Shown: piece by piece, positions 11,657 to 21,826 of the stretch
Numbering within the stretch: position 1 is the stretch's first letter
Layout of the letters: every line of letters begins with the position of its first letter
NCBI RefSeq assembly: GCF_024713945.1
Contig: NC_134682.1
Location: 4,875,001 to 4,939,000, forward strand
Direction: 5' to 3'
DNA: 64,000 bases
DNA from: Dermatophagoides farinae
Lineage: Eukaryota; Arthropoda; Arachnida; Sarcoptiformes; Pyroglyphidae
Translations under genes and position numbers: made by a program
Notes under the pieces: generated by a model
What the model was told of the DNA's origin: nothing
Seen by the model: the letters and a program-made list of their open reading frames with translations, nothing else
Databases searched by the model: none

Positions 11657-11923
11657 CCTAATGGTGATGATGATCCGATAATACATACTTTCATTCGAAG
11701 AATCACAAGTTCAATGAATGGAAAAATGTTTTAATTTTCAAAACGTTTTTTTCGTTTTTCATCATTTCATCAGCGTTATGGATCAATGGAATAATTGATC
11801 AACCATTGAATAATTTGAAAATGTCATCACTCACAGATAATGTTTCAATTCAGCGAAATGTCACTGATTGGCATACCAAATCGATTTCAGTTTGAAAGAC
11901 CGATTTTGGCCAGCGTGTTTTGA

Positions 11924-13248
11924 TCATCGAATGAATGGCACACCAGCATAATATTGAATGTTACATTTATTCTGGCCACGGGGCAGATAAAGAAACCCAT
12001 TCAGTCCCCAGTTTTTTCCCCAGCTATTCTTGATAATCCAATATTTTTGGATCCAACCAACAATCACTACTGCGTGAGTTATTTTTTGTCCACAATAACC
12101 ATGAAATGGTCCTTTCAAATGATGTAATTTACGTGCATCAATTAAAGCCGATATTGGTCCATATTGTAATATTAACCGTTGCATGTATTTTTCTGTATTT
12201 TGATAATTTTGAATCCATTTTTTCATATATATCAATGATTGTGGATTTCGATTACAATGACCAGTTTGTCTGGCTTGATATGGTCGCTCTCTTTCCGTTG
12301 ATATTCCTTTTCGTTTGATAATATTCCATGACTCATCAACGTATGATCCATCTTTGCAAACACCATTTTGTAAACAGTCTAGAACTGATTGTTCACTTAG
12401 ATCAATCGATTGTGGTGATATCATTCGTTTACGACCATAATGGATAAGGTAAGCACTTTCAACTGTTGCAACTGCACTAAATACTGCACAACTACCACAT
12501 CGAAATTGATTACGTATAGGTGTTACAGCGTTATGGTCAGTCCAGCTATATTTCATCGTTATTTGTAGATTCGGACCCGATATTATTTCCGATGAGGAAT
12601 TCTGCATGGAATCATATAATTGATCACCCAAAAGCGATTGGAATTCTTCCTCAGACTAATTTAAATTGGTTTTATAAAAAATTAATCCAATATATTCAAT
12701 ATGGAATACTTACCAGATGTGAAATTGATGTTATACCTAATCGGGAACGTTTTTCTTTTGGACTTTCCAAACATTTCAAAACCACTTTAGTCAATTGCAA
12801 TATATTTGTAGCCAGAATTTCCACTCGTTGCTCTAATAATTGATCTGTATGCTGATTTCCATCTGATAATTCCATTGATAATAGCTGTATTTGTTCTGGT
12901 GTATTCTATTTATTTTTTGAAACATGAGAATCACTTGATTGATTATAACTTGGTAGAACTTACAAAATATTCTTCGATAATCGTATTCAAATCCATATGA
13001 ATTATATTTTGATTTCGTTCACTAAATGAACTATCATAACAATCATTCAGATCATCTGGATCAACAGTAGCCAATTGTTTGATATCATTTCGAAATTCAT
13101 CATAGGATAATTGATTGAAATTTAATTTCTTAATAACCGATCGTAATGCTAAAAGATAATTTTTATCATCAAGTTGTGTTCGTACTTGATGGATTGCAAT
13201 ATCGAAACAAAAATATAAAAAGAACAATGATGATCGGCATAAAGACAT
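11924..13248 (-). CDS. Papain-family cysteine protease 3
   Basis: Exons at 12964-13248, 12714-12905 and 11924-12655, with phase-0 introns, give 402 residues. The start MSLCRSSLFFLYFCFD matches the paralogues; an upstream in-frame ATG would add 18 residues ahead of the signal peptide. The pro-region keeps DDLNDCYDSSF and KCLESPKEKRSRLGITSISHL. The linker before the mature enzyme is the shortest of the array. Gln and Cys are in RNQFRCGSCAVFS, His in ITHAVVIVGW and Asn in KNSWG. Its 5' flank resembles that of protease 1 more than that of protease 2, which suggests the order of duplication. Expected role: secreted cysteine endopeptidase, substrate unknown. Confidence 0.87.
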
Positions 13249-13978
13249 TGTGATGGTGACTGATGTTTCAATCATATGAATGAATAAAAAAAAATCTTTC
13301 AATTTTCAACAATTTATTCAATTGGACGTTTAATATTTCAAAGCATCATCTCATTAATTTCATGGATCAATTGAATAATTGATCAATCATTTACTGATTG
13401 AAAATGTCATCACTTCAGGTTTCAATTCATTGATTCAGAAATTCATCAACAGTCTGTAGAAAAAAAAACCAAATGAATAAATCAAACAAATCAGAAATCA
13501 CCATATGATCAATACCAAATGTGATAATGGCTTGATGCTCAAACGTATACGTTGATTTTTAGGTTTTTTCAAACATTTTCAATTGCATCTCATCATCAAT
13601 TAATTTAAATAAATAAATTTTCGACGAAAATGTGTGTCTGTTTTTTGGTATTCTTGTCTTGCCTCTAAAACCAGGCATCAAATATAATGACAATGTTTCC
13701 GACATCTAGTGGTTGAAAAATAAATTAATAAGAAATTTTCATTTTTGCCATAAACAAAACAATGAAATGAAAAACAAAAAAAAAATTGATCTGATTTCAG
13801 ATTTCTGATTTGGATCAATGAAAAACAAATTAAACTCTGAAATTTTCAATTTTTTTTTGTTTTTAAAAAATAAAATGAAAAGGTTAATTTATTTGATAAA
13901 TATCAAATACCCGCCATTCACAAAACATTAGCATATTTTCTTCTTGTTTCGTTTCATTTCAATGAATTTCAGTATCAT
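13249..13978. other. Intergenic spacer upstream of protease 3
   Basis: The first 130 bases are the duplicated 5' flank shared with protease 1. The rest is AT-rich with poly-A runs and no open frame of note. It includes the 3' side of protease 4. Confidence 0.45.
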
Positions 13979-15474
13979 CTAATTTCTTCGTCTTGGTGGT
14001 GGTTTTCTTTTAACAAATGGAATAACCATATATAGTTCAATGTTACATGCATTCATATATCTAGGCAAATAAAGATAACCATTCAATCCCCATCCGGTTC
14101 CCCAACTATTTTTGATAATGAAATGGTCATTAGTCCATCCGGTTATCAGTATGGCATGATTATATGTTTTATCACCACAACGCCAATTATTTGGACCACG
14201 ATTATATTGAAATAATTCATCGCCAGCATCAATCACTGCCATTATTGGTCCATAATCATAAACGGCAGACATGATTGTTGCTTCCATATTGCCAGTACGT
14301 GCACAAATGTGTGCTAATGTTACATTATGTTCACTGAATGCATGATAAACACAACTTGGTAGTTTCTGGATATATATTTCAATAAAGTGATTATCGATCT
14401 CGTTTGTATTTTGAATAGAAATAAAATTCACTTACCCTTCCATAATATGGTGACGATGATTCATCAATCAGACCAACACGCGATAATTGTTTCCAAACTG
14501 TTTTTACTTGACTTCCTCTTTCACATACATCCTCTTCTATACAATCTATAATGGCTTGTTCACTAAAATCAACATCTTTTGCAGCCACTTGTCCTTCACT
14601 TAGCAAAAGATATTGAGATTCGATTGAAGCCATCAGTGCAAATATTGTACAACTATTACAATATCCTTGATCTTTGACCGAGGTGACCATTCCTTTTGCT
14701 GCCCAATCGAATGAGATGGGCAAATTAGGGTTGAAAATGTCACCACAATTACTTTGAGGTAATGTCAGTATATCTTTAGGCGGTTGTGGTTCGCTAATAT
14801 GTTTCAAAATATCTGGATTTAACCGTTCTAGATATTCTTCTCTGCTCTATGGTTTATAAAGAATTTGGCTTGTGAATTAAGTCAATAACCAATAATAATT
14901 GTACATACCAAATGTGTCAATGTCGTAATGCCAACACGTGAACGTTTTTCTGGTTGTTCCAACTTTAGACACTCATTAATTATTGACATTAATTGATTCA
15001 AATTTGTTAATGTAATATCAATACGTTCTTCTGTTTGTTGCATCGTGGCCATTAATCCAGATTTTTGAATCATGGGACGAACTTCTGACGAAGTCTTTGT
15101 TGTTCATTTTTTCCATCGAAAGTTGATGATAATAGTTTAGAGAAAACAAAATTGATAAAAAAAAGATTGAATTCAATGGTAAAACTTACAAAATAATTTT
15201 CGACAATTTGTCGATGCGGCATTGTATAAAGATTCATTTGTTGACCATCAAATGTATCATCATAACAATGGACAATAAATTCCGGATCGAATAACATTGA
15301 TTTTAATTCATGATCAATAGTTACTGGTTCGATATAGGTACGATTTAACACTTCCAGAAACAATGGAACAAAATCTTGTTCAACATCATTTTGTTGAGCA
15401 CGAATTTTTTCGATTGAAATTGTTGAAATGATGATGAAGAAAAATAATAATCCAAATTGGTGGATCGCATTCAT
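13979..15474 (-). CDS. Divergent papain-family cysteine protease 4
   Basis: Four exons (15190-15474, 14909-15094, 14436-14846, 13979-14365), all with phase-0 introns, give 422 residues. Exon 1 encodes a signal peptide (MNAIHQFGLLFFFIIIS) and the array's extra segment with FIVHCYDDTFDG. Exon 2 ends EKRSRVGITTLTHL. The acceptor before exon 2 was chosen because it restores the reading frame and aligns with the paralogues. The mature domain starts near LPISFDWAAKGMVTSVKDQ. Gln and Cys are in DQGYCNSCTIFA, His in YNHAILITGW and Asn in KNSWGTGWG, so the triad is intact; Trp after the catalytic Cys is Thr. The C terminus carries a basic, proline-rich tail (VKRKPPPRRRN) that the others lack. An intron inside the mature domain (14366-14435) is absent from the other three. 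It is the most divergent member and perhaps the oldest. Confidence 0.87.
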
Positions 15475-15547
15475 TTTGTATGCGAAATGTGAATTTTCAA
15501 CGCAAATCAATCAATTTTTGATCAATTTTCCAAAAAAAATTCAATCG

Positions 15548-15555
15548 TTTTTATA
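15548..15555 (-). promoter_or_regulatory. TATA box of protease 4
   Basis: TATAAAAA on the minus strand lies about 75 bp upstream of the ATG at 15474. No comparable box was seen upstream of proteases 1-3, so regulation may differ within the array. Confidence 0.5.
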
Positions 15556-15603
15556 TGCAAAAACAAAAAAAAATTTAATGTCACACCGTGTTTTTTTCAT
15601 GGT

Positions 15604-16207
15604 TCAACCAAAATGTTTTATTTTTTCATTCAATTCAACATTTAATGCAATCACAATGTCATGATAATATAAACAATTTTTTGAAGTTGAAAGTTGATCA
15701 TCATCGCAACCAAAATCGATAATTTGTTGTCGTACATTGCTTACATGTTCAAGAAATTTATTCATTTGTCTAATGAATCCATTTTTATTACCGATTGATT
15801 GTAAATGATCAATCTCATCTTTGGCTTTCTGTATGATTTGATCTATACTTTTTATCAATGATGATGTAATTTCATCGGCATAGTTTGTATCAAGATTTTT
15901 TGTGGCATGAAAATTCCAAGTGCTCGCCAATCTTGGCTGTCGATGTAGTAATGAAAACGTTAGTTTTGATAATCTTTCAGTATTATAGGAATATCCATCG
16001 ATTTTCGGTACAAGTTTGAATAGATTTCGAATCAATTTTTCCGTATCATAATGATAAACAAATTGTTTCCGATGCGTTTCACTTTTTATTTCGGATATTA
16101 CAATGAATATTACTAAAAAAAACAACGAAAAAAAATAAATTGAAAATGTCGTGAATGAAGTTGTTCCACAACATACCAACAACCAGAAGAAAATGATAGT
16201 TTTTCAT
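15604..16207 (-). CDS. Secreted helical protein next to the protease array
   Basis: Exon 1 (16177-16207) encodes MKNYHFLLVV plus one base. A phase-1 intron (16113-16176, GTATGT..TTAG) joins exon 2 (15604-16112), giving 179 residues. Splicing makes a signal peptide (YHFLLVVVIFIVISEI). An unspliced reading needs a non-ATG start. The mature part has a basic, Tyr-containing N-terminal third, then amphipathic helices (EITSSLIKSIDQIIQKAKDE, FIRQMNKFLEHVSNVRQQI) and a Cys-containing end (FGCDDDQLSTSKNCLYYHD). I do not recognise the family with confidence. Exon layout and helix pattern resemble the genes at 7425 and 5372, so it may be a distant group 5/21-like relative. It is on the same strand as the proteases, only about 130 bp beyond the ATG of protease 4. 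Confidence 0.6.
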
Positions 16208-16304
16208 TTTTTGCCAATACTATTAAATATGCGTTTTTTCTGTAAAAAAAATTGAAATTTGTCAGAAACAAACAAAAAGAAGATTTCAAAGAACAAGAGC
16301 AATT

Positions 16305-16314
16305 TATTTTTATA
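16305..16314 (-). promoter_or_regulatory. TATA box of the 15604 gene
   Basis: TATAAAAATA on the minus strand lies about 100 bp upstream of the ATG at 16207, consistent with a short leader. Confidence 0.5.
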
Positions 16315-17415
16315 CTTTTACCCTTATACCTGTTGCATGCCACAACAAGTACACAACAACACGCCCCTACACAATCGAAACAATTATGTAGAAAAACAAC
16401 AACAACAACATTAAATGATTGGCAAGATAAATGAAAATTATCACACACACACACACACACATAGGATTTCATCAATTGATGAAAAAGCGTGCCTGATTAT
16501 TATCTGATTTGATAAGAGAACAGTGAACACTCGCACGCAGGTAAAACTATATCCAAAATGATGATGACAATCATTTTCAACAATAAAAAAAAAATCATAA
16601 GATTCTCCATCATCATCACCAATTGTGTCAAGTTCAAAGTCGAAAGTATTTGTTTTTTAACAAATACAAGTGTATATTTCATTTTTTGACAAGTGTGTGT
16701 GTGTGTGTATGCGGTTATCGTGCAACTTGACAACGATACACACCCATTAAACGAATCTACTATTGTCATCATCATTTTTTGCGATCCAATTGTCAATCAA
16801 TCTCAATGATCGTAAATCAATTTTGTCGTTTGACAATTTTGTTTTTTCAATTTTTTTCACAGTTCATATATTTGCCGCTAGATGGCTGGTCATGTACCGT
16901 ATTTAAATTTTTTGTTCAATCAACAATTAATTGATCAATATTGATTTTTTTTTATTATTACATTAGAACGTAGGCAATTCTCACCTGATTGTTATTTTGA
17001 AATTTTTTTTTATCATTATCACAACACAATCTTTATCAACAATATTCAACACGTAGTTGTTATTGTAGTGATAAATTTGTTTTTCGTAGTTTTTTTACCT
17101 CGTTTGCCATGGTCATCGAAACCGATTGATTGAAAATGCAATCCATTAGTTCATTCATCATCATAAATAAAAACAAGCAGACATGATTTAGTGGAAACGA
17201 ATGATAATAAGATGTTGTTTTTGCAAGTTTATTCATATTTAAATTTAAAAAAAGGAAAGGCAAAAAAAAGAAGAAATATTCTGTTTTTATTATTTATGTG
17301 TGTAAAAAGAAAGGAAAACGTTTGTCGATAAAAACAACGATGAAAATTTTTTTTTCAAGAATCTAAAATCAGTAATTCATTTGTCGATTCAATCTAAACA
17401 ACAACAACCACCACA
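16315..17415. other. Divergent intergenic region
   Basis: This is the spacer between the minus-strand secreted locus and the plus-strand membrane protein gene. It holds CA/GT tracts (16441-16462, about 16694-16709) and poly-T runs. No coding frame is credible. The 5' end of the DRAM-like gene must lie in its right part, but no TATA box is obvious. Confidence 0.45.
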
Positions 17416-18392
17416 ATGCTTGCAACAAATATCATTGATGTGGATTTGGAAAAGAATCCAACATCATCTTCGATAAAGAGCAACAACAACATGACCATCG
17501 ACAACAAAAATCCATTGGAATATTTTAGAAAATATTTCCAATACATTTGGATCTTTGTATTTACATTGCCATTATTATTGTCTATATTTTTCCTATTATG
17601 GTAAATGATCATCAATGAATTTTCCATTGATCAAAAATAATAATTTTCAAACTGTTAATTTTTAGTTATTACATAACCGTCAAAAATGGTTTTGTATATC
17701 CATTATTTCCATATATAAGTGATACTGGTGGCCATCCACCGGTTGCCTGTTATTTTTCAATGATGATCGATATTATTGCATTGCTTGGTAAGTTGATCGG
17801 TGATTAATTGGATTCAATTCTGATTTTTGTACACGATTTCACAGTATTTATAGCTGGATTATTTCGTTATAAACAAATTGAATATTATCTTAGCAGAGAA
17901 AAAACAGCAACAATAAATGCAGAACGACAATGGTTGATTAATTTAAATTATTATTCATTAATTGCTACGTGGATTTCACCAATCGGTTTGATTATGATTG
18001 GAAATTTTCGTGAAACCGAAAATATTCATCCACATATGGCTGGTTTTCTTGTATTCTGGTTGCCAATAACTTATTATATGTTTGCAGCGATAAAACTTAT
18101 TGATCATATTGATTGTGAAAGTAGTGCCATCACTATTCGTTTACAATCATGGTTATCATTGATTTCTATATCAATATTCATAATTTCAATGCCAATTTCT
18201 GGCTATCAACGTGGTAATATAATGGCAAATTTAAATAATGAAATTCGTCAACATTGGTCACCGGATGATGATGGTTATGAATGGCATATATTCGGTGCCA
18301 TTTGTGAATGGATTGGCATTATTACATCATTATCATTTATTAGTTCAATAGGTTTACGTATGCGTCGATTTGAATATTGGCAACAGATTTGA
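17416..18392 (+). CDS. DRAM/TMEM150 (Frag1/DRAM/Sfk1) family membrane protein
   Basis: Exons at 17416-17600, 17666-17787 and 17845-18392 (introns in phases 2 and 1) give 284 residues. About six membrane segments are visible: WIFVFTLPLLLSIFFLLC, CYFSMMIDIIALL, a Tyr/Ile-rich segment after ERQWLINL, GFLVFWLPITYYMFAAIKL, WLSLISISIFIISMPI and FGAICEWIGIITSLSFISSI. The loop after the first segment contains PYISDTGGHPPVAC and the last segment begins HIFGAICEW; both match the conserved features of the family. Length is close to human DRAM2. Known members act in lysosomes and autophagy (DRAM1/2) or at the plasma membrane (TMEM150, Sfk1). Which subgroup this is cannot be decided here. Its last twelve codons are duplicated at 21963, right next to a copia LTR. 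Confidence 0.85.
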
Positions 18393-20391
18393 ATTTCTAT
18401 AATTTCAATTTTTTTTTTTTTTTTTTTTTTTTTGACTACAATTTAGATTCAAAACAACTTGTATCGTTTGATGTGTCATTCATAATAATAATTATCATTT
18501 TTTTCCCTCAAAATAATGATAATGATGATGGTGATTATGGTGATACAAGGCCCCACACACATGCAAAATTAAAAAAAAAACACATTTGGAACATTTATGA
18601 ATATGCCAAACACACACACACACAAAAAAAACATTTGTGCGAGAAGCAAAAAAACATTATGTAATAATAACCAAAAAAAAAACAACAACAATTGATAATG
18701 ATACTTGACAATGACGATGAAAACAGAAAACAAAACAGCAAACAAAAACAAAAAAAAAACATGATGATCATTTATATTACACATGTGTCATTTGTAAATG
18801 TTTTTTTTTTTGTTTTTGTTGTTGTTGTTGTACGCGTATGTGTGTGGCTATTATTATTACAATTACAATTTATATATATTATTATTATTGTTGTAATATT
18901 TCATATATATATACTTGTATTACCACTGTTTTTTTTGTTTGTTGTTGTTCAAATTGAAAATGTACAAATTTTGTTTTTGTTCATTATATCACACACACAT
19001 GTACACACATATAAAACATCGGTAAATGACAACCGATAAAAAAAATTTGTGTACAAAACGTTGGTGGCTATAATAATATTGAAATAGAAACACAAATTAT
19101 GCATATATTCGTTTTTCTTTGGTTTTTTTTCAAAAAAAAAAAAAAAAAAAAAAGAGAAACACAAATGAATATTTGTAATAATAATGTTACTCATCATCAT
19201 TATCAGAAAAGAAAATTATTGTCATTTATTTATGTATTGTTTACTGATGGACAACGCCCGTTTGAATGAAGAAAAAAAAATTCATATTTGTCTGTATGTA
19301 TTATAATCGTGGTGGCCATTATTTATTTATTTTTTTTTTTCATTATTTTCATGATGATGATGATCATTGTCATTGTCATTAGAGAGAGAGAGAGAGAGAG
19401 AGAGAGAGTGTGTGATCAATGGAGAATGGAAAACAAGAAAAATGTTTACATGTGTACGATGTTTGTTTTTGTTTCATTTCATTTCATTTTTTTTCTCTCA
19501 ATATTTTCCTTATAGTTGACAGAATTTATGAATGTATTTTTTTTTTATTACAATGTATGTATATTGCGCGTGATCAGATAATAATAATTAGTTATATCAG
19601 TTTGTTTGTTCGAATGTATATTTTTTTTTTTTTTGGTTTACGATTTGTTTGAGTTTACGAATTTTGAATCTCTCTCATGATCATTATTCTTTATTTATTT
19701 TCATTGTTTTTGTTTTTGTTTTTTTTGTTCCGTTGAACAAACATTGGCAAAACAAATTGAAAATCATTTTTCATTCAAATTATATTGAATAGAACAAATT
19801 TTTACGTTTCATTGTTGGAAATGAGAAGAAATGATTTCATCAGAAAAATGAAATAATAAAAATGATTGTCAATCATTAATCATCACTTTAGAAATTTTCA
19901 GAATCAACTATTACTCTACTGACTGTGTGTTTTCAGATACACCAATTTTTTTTAATAATAATGATTGCCAGTAGCAGATGTTGAAAATTTGAAATTGATA
20001 TAGTTTCCATTATTTTGGTTTTTGTTACACGTTGCACATTACAACCTGTTGCTACCATGTACCATTGTTTTTTGGATAGCAAAAAGAACCATATTCAATT
20101 GGCCAGGATCATCATCATGAAATTTGTGGATGATTCCTAGATGTTGATAATGGTGACACATGATAATTCATTCTCAAACACACAGGGACATACACACACA
20201 CAAGAAGATAACAGTTGTTTTTTTGTGTATTAAAAACATGATGATACTGATGAACACTACTCGTTAGAAAAAAAGTGAGAAAAAATTAAGTCTCTCTGTG
20301 TGACATGTGTTATACCAATGGATTTGAACAAATCGTGGACATTCCATCATCATCATCATCATCATAAATAATCATTGTGTTATCAAAAAAA
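18352..20391 (+). repeat. Direct duplication, copy A (2.04 kb)
   Basis: This copy starts within the last exon of the DRAM-like gene (GTTTACGTATGCGTCGATTT) and ends in TATCAAAAAAA. It matches 21963-23991 almost base for base apart from microsatellite lengths (for example a T run of about 23 versus 12, and longer GA and CA tracts). In the last 300 bases it diverges more from copy B. It contains the gene's 3' end and non-coding, repeat-rich DNA. Confidence 0.9.
19380..19408 (+). repeat. (GA)n microsatellite in copy A
   Basis: About 14 GA units. The equivalent tract in copy B (about 22981-23001) is shorter, a useful length difference for telling the copies apart. Confidence 0.8.
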
Positions 20392-21692
20392 CGCAACTTC
20401 ACAATATTTTTCGAAGAAGAAACATCAATTCTAATCAATCGTAATTCAATAAGGTTCAGATATTCTGTGCTCCAATCACCAATAAGAATCGGATCTTCTT
20501 TGTGATAAATCGTGATACCATCATTGTTTGTCACACTTCTAACATTCTCCCGTCTACAAATTTTACCAATCGCAATAAGATTGAATGGTTGATCAGCTAC
20601 GTAATATACATCTCTTATTACCATTGGAACCCAAATTTTTCCATTAAACAATTGACATTTCATATCACCTTGTTCAGGACCATTGACCACACCACTCATC
20701 GTTATAATTTGATGACTTGTTTTACGAATATTAGACAACAACGATCTATTGTTCACGATATGATTGGACGCACCACAATCAGCTAAAAATTTCACCGAAG
20801 ACACAGAGACCAAAGACAACGAAGATGACACATTCGAAGATAACTGATTCATATGACGATCAATATCAGAAATCCTAACAACAGCACCCAAACTTGCAAT
20901 TCTATTCTCATTACTCGGTTTGGCTTCGTTATTTTGATTACCACTTTCTGAATCATTCTTTTTCTTTCGGCAAAATTTTTCAATATGACCTTTAACACCA
21001 CAATAATTACAATTACCATCAAATTTCTTCTTGTTCAACAATGTAGAAGAATTATTCGATTTAATTGTTGCGGCCAATGACGTATTTTGGGCAGAAAATT
21101 TCAAAATTTTCTCTCTCTCGAATCTCAATAATTCGGATTCAAACTGTTTATCACTCATATAATCAGTTTCAGATCTTCCGCCATTATAGATGTCAACCAT
21201 TTTGCACATCTCATCATATTCAGCGGGTAAAATAGCTCGAACTTTTGAATTCATAAAATAACTTGGCAGCTTAATATTTTTATCAGCAAAAGCTGCAAAT
21301 AATTGCCGTAACTTAGCAAATAAACCTTGAATCGAGCCTTCAAACTTGATTGTATCAAAATCACGTAATAATTCCCAAGCAGACTTAGCACCTGGACCAC
21401 GATATTTTCTGTCCAATTCACTAATCATTTCCTTTGGATTATTACATTCCATAATACTTTCTAAATCTTCATTAGAAATCGACAATCGTATGATATTTTT
21501 AACCTTTGCGATACGACCTTTCTCTTCTTTTGTTATAGCTGCATCACCATCATTACGTATGTACTTGAAATCTTTAACAAAATCATCGAGGTCTAGCGCT
21601 TCCAGAGCATCCAATAGAGTAACATACCATTGTCTATACGTTACTTCGCCCAGTTTAAGGGTCTTAACAACATTAAATTCTTTATTGGACAT
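20310..21692 (-). CDS. Truncated Ty1/copia gag-protease ORF with chimeric end
   Basis: Started at MSNKEFNVVK (21692), the ORF has 460 codons; an upstream in-frame ATG at 21773 lies in the leader. Residues about 10-195 match the copia-type Gag (UBN2-like) pattern (WYVTLLDALEAL, ELDRKYRGP, WELLRDFDTIKFEG, LRQLFAAFADKN). A CCHC zinc knuckle follows (Cys228, Cys231, His236, Cys241; spacing 2-4-4). The retropepsin-type site is DCGASNH (residues 305-311), with Cys where Ser or Thr is usual, followed by VYYVADQPFNLIAIGKICR, typical of the protease/pre-integrase region. Integrase, reverse transcriptase and RNase H are missing. From about residue 434 the frame runs into flanking copy A, so the last 26 residues (with DDDDDD) are host DNA. 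It encodes particle protein and protease of a retrotransposon and cannot move by itself. Confidence 0.85.
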   Translation of the reverse strand: MSNKEFNVVKTLKLGEVTYRQWYVTLLDALEALDLDDFVKDFKYIRNDGDAAITKEEKGRIAKVKNIIRLSISNEDLESIMECNNPKEMISELDRKYRGPGAKSAWELLRDFDTIKFEGSIQGLFAKLRQLFAAFADKNIKLPSYFMNSKVRAILPAEYDEMCKMVDIYNGGRSETDYMSDKQFESELLRFEREKILKFSAQNTSLAATIKSNNSSTLLNKKKFDGNCNYCGVKGHIEKFCRKKKNDSESGNQNNEAKPSNENRIASLGAVVRISDIDRHMNQLSSNVSSSLSLVSVSSVKFLADCGASNHIVNNRSLLSNIRKTSHQIITMSGVVNGPEQGDMKCQLFNGKIWVPMVIRDVYYVADQPFNLIAIGKICRRENVRSVTNNDGITIYHKEDPILIGDWSTEYLNLIELRLIRIDVSSSKNIVKLRFFDNTMIIYDDDDDDGMSTICSNPLV

Positions 21693-21807
21693 TGTCGTAA
21701 AAAAAAATATCGATACGGTAAAAAGATGATGATAACACAAGAGTAAAAAAATAACAAGAATGACTAAGCACAAAGAAAAAAAAAACGAAACGTTAATTCG
21801 TAAGCAA

Positions 21808-21823
21808 TACTAGGCCCATAACC
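21808..21823 (-). other. Copia primer binding site (half-tRNA iMet type)
   Basis: The minus strand reads GGTTATGGGCCTAGTA directly inside the LTR. GGTTATGGGCC is complementary to the anticodon region of eukaryotic initiator tRNA-Met. Drosophila copia and its relatives prime from such an internal tRNA fragment rather than from the tRNA 3' end. Confidence 0.7.
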
Positions 21824-21826
21824 TAT

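Noticed and set aside
8565-15474. Inactivated protease paralogues of the scabies-mite type
   Set aside because: Catalytic Cys, His and Asn and the oxyanion Gln are present in all four genes, so there is no sign of inactivation.
18569-19200. Several short frames in both duplicated copies
   Set aside because: They are translations of poly-T, CA and GTT repeats. Their presence in both copies reflects the DNA duplication and does not indicate conserved coding.
20502-21729. Plus-strand frames opposite the copia gag
   Set aside because: They are antisense shadows of the gag-protease frame, which has the zinc knuckle and protease motifs.
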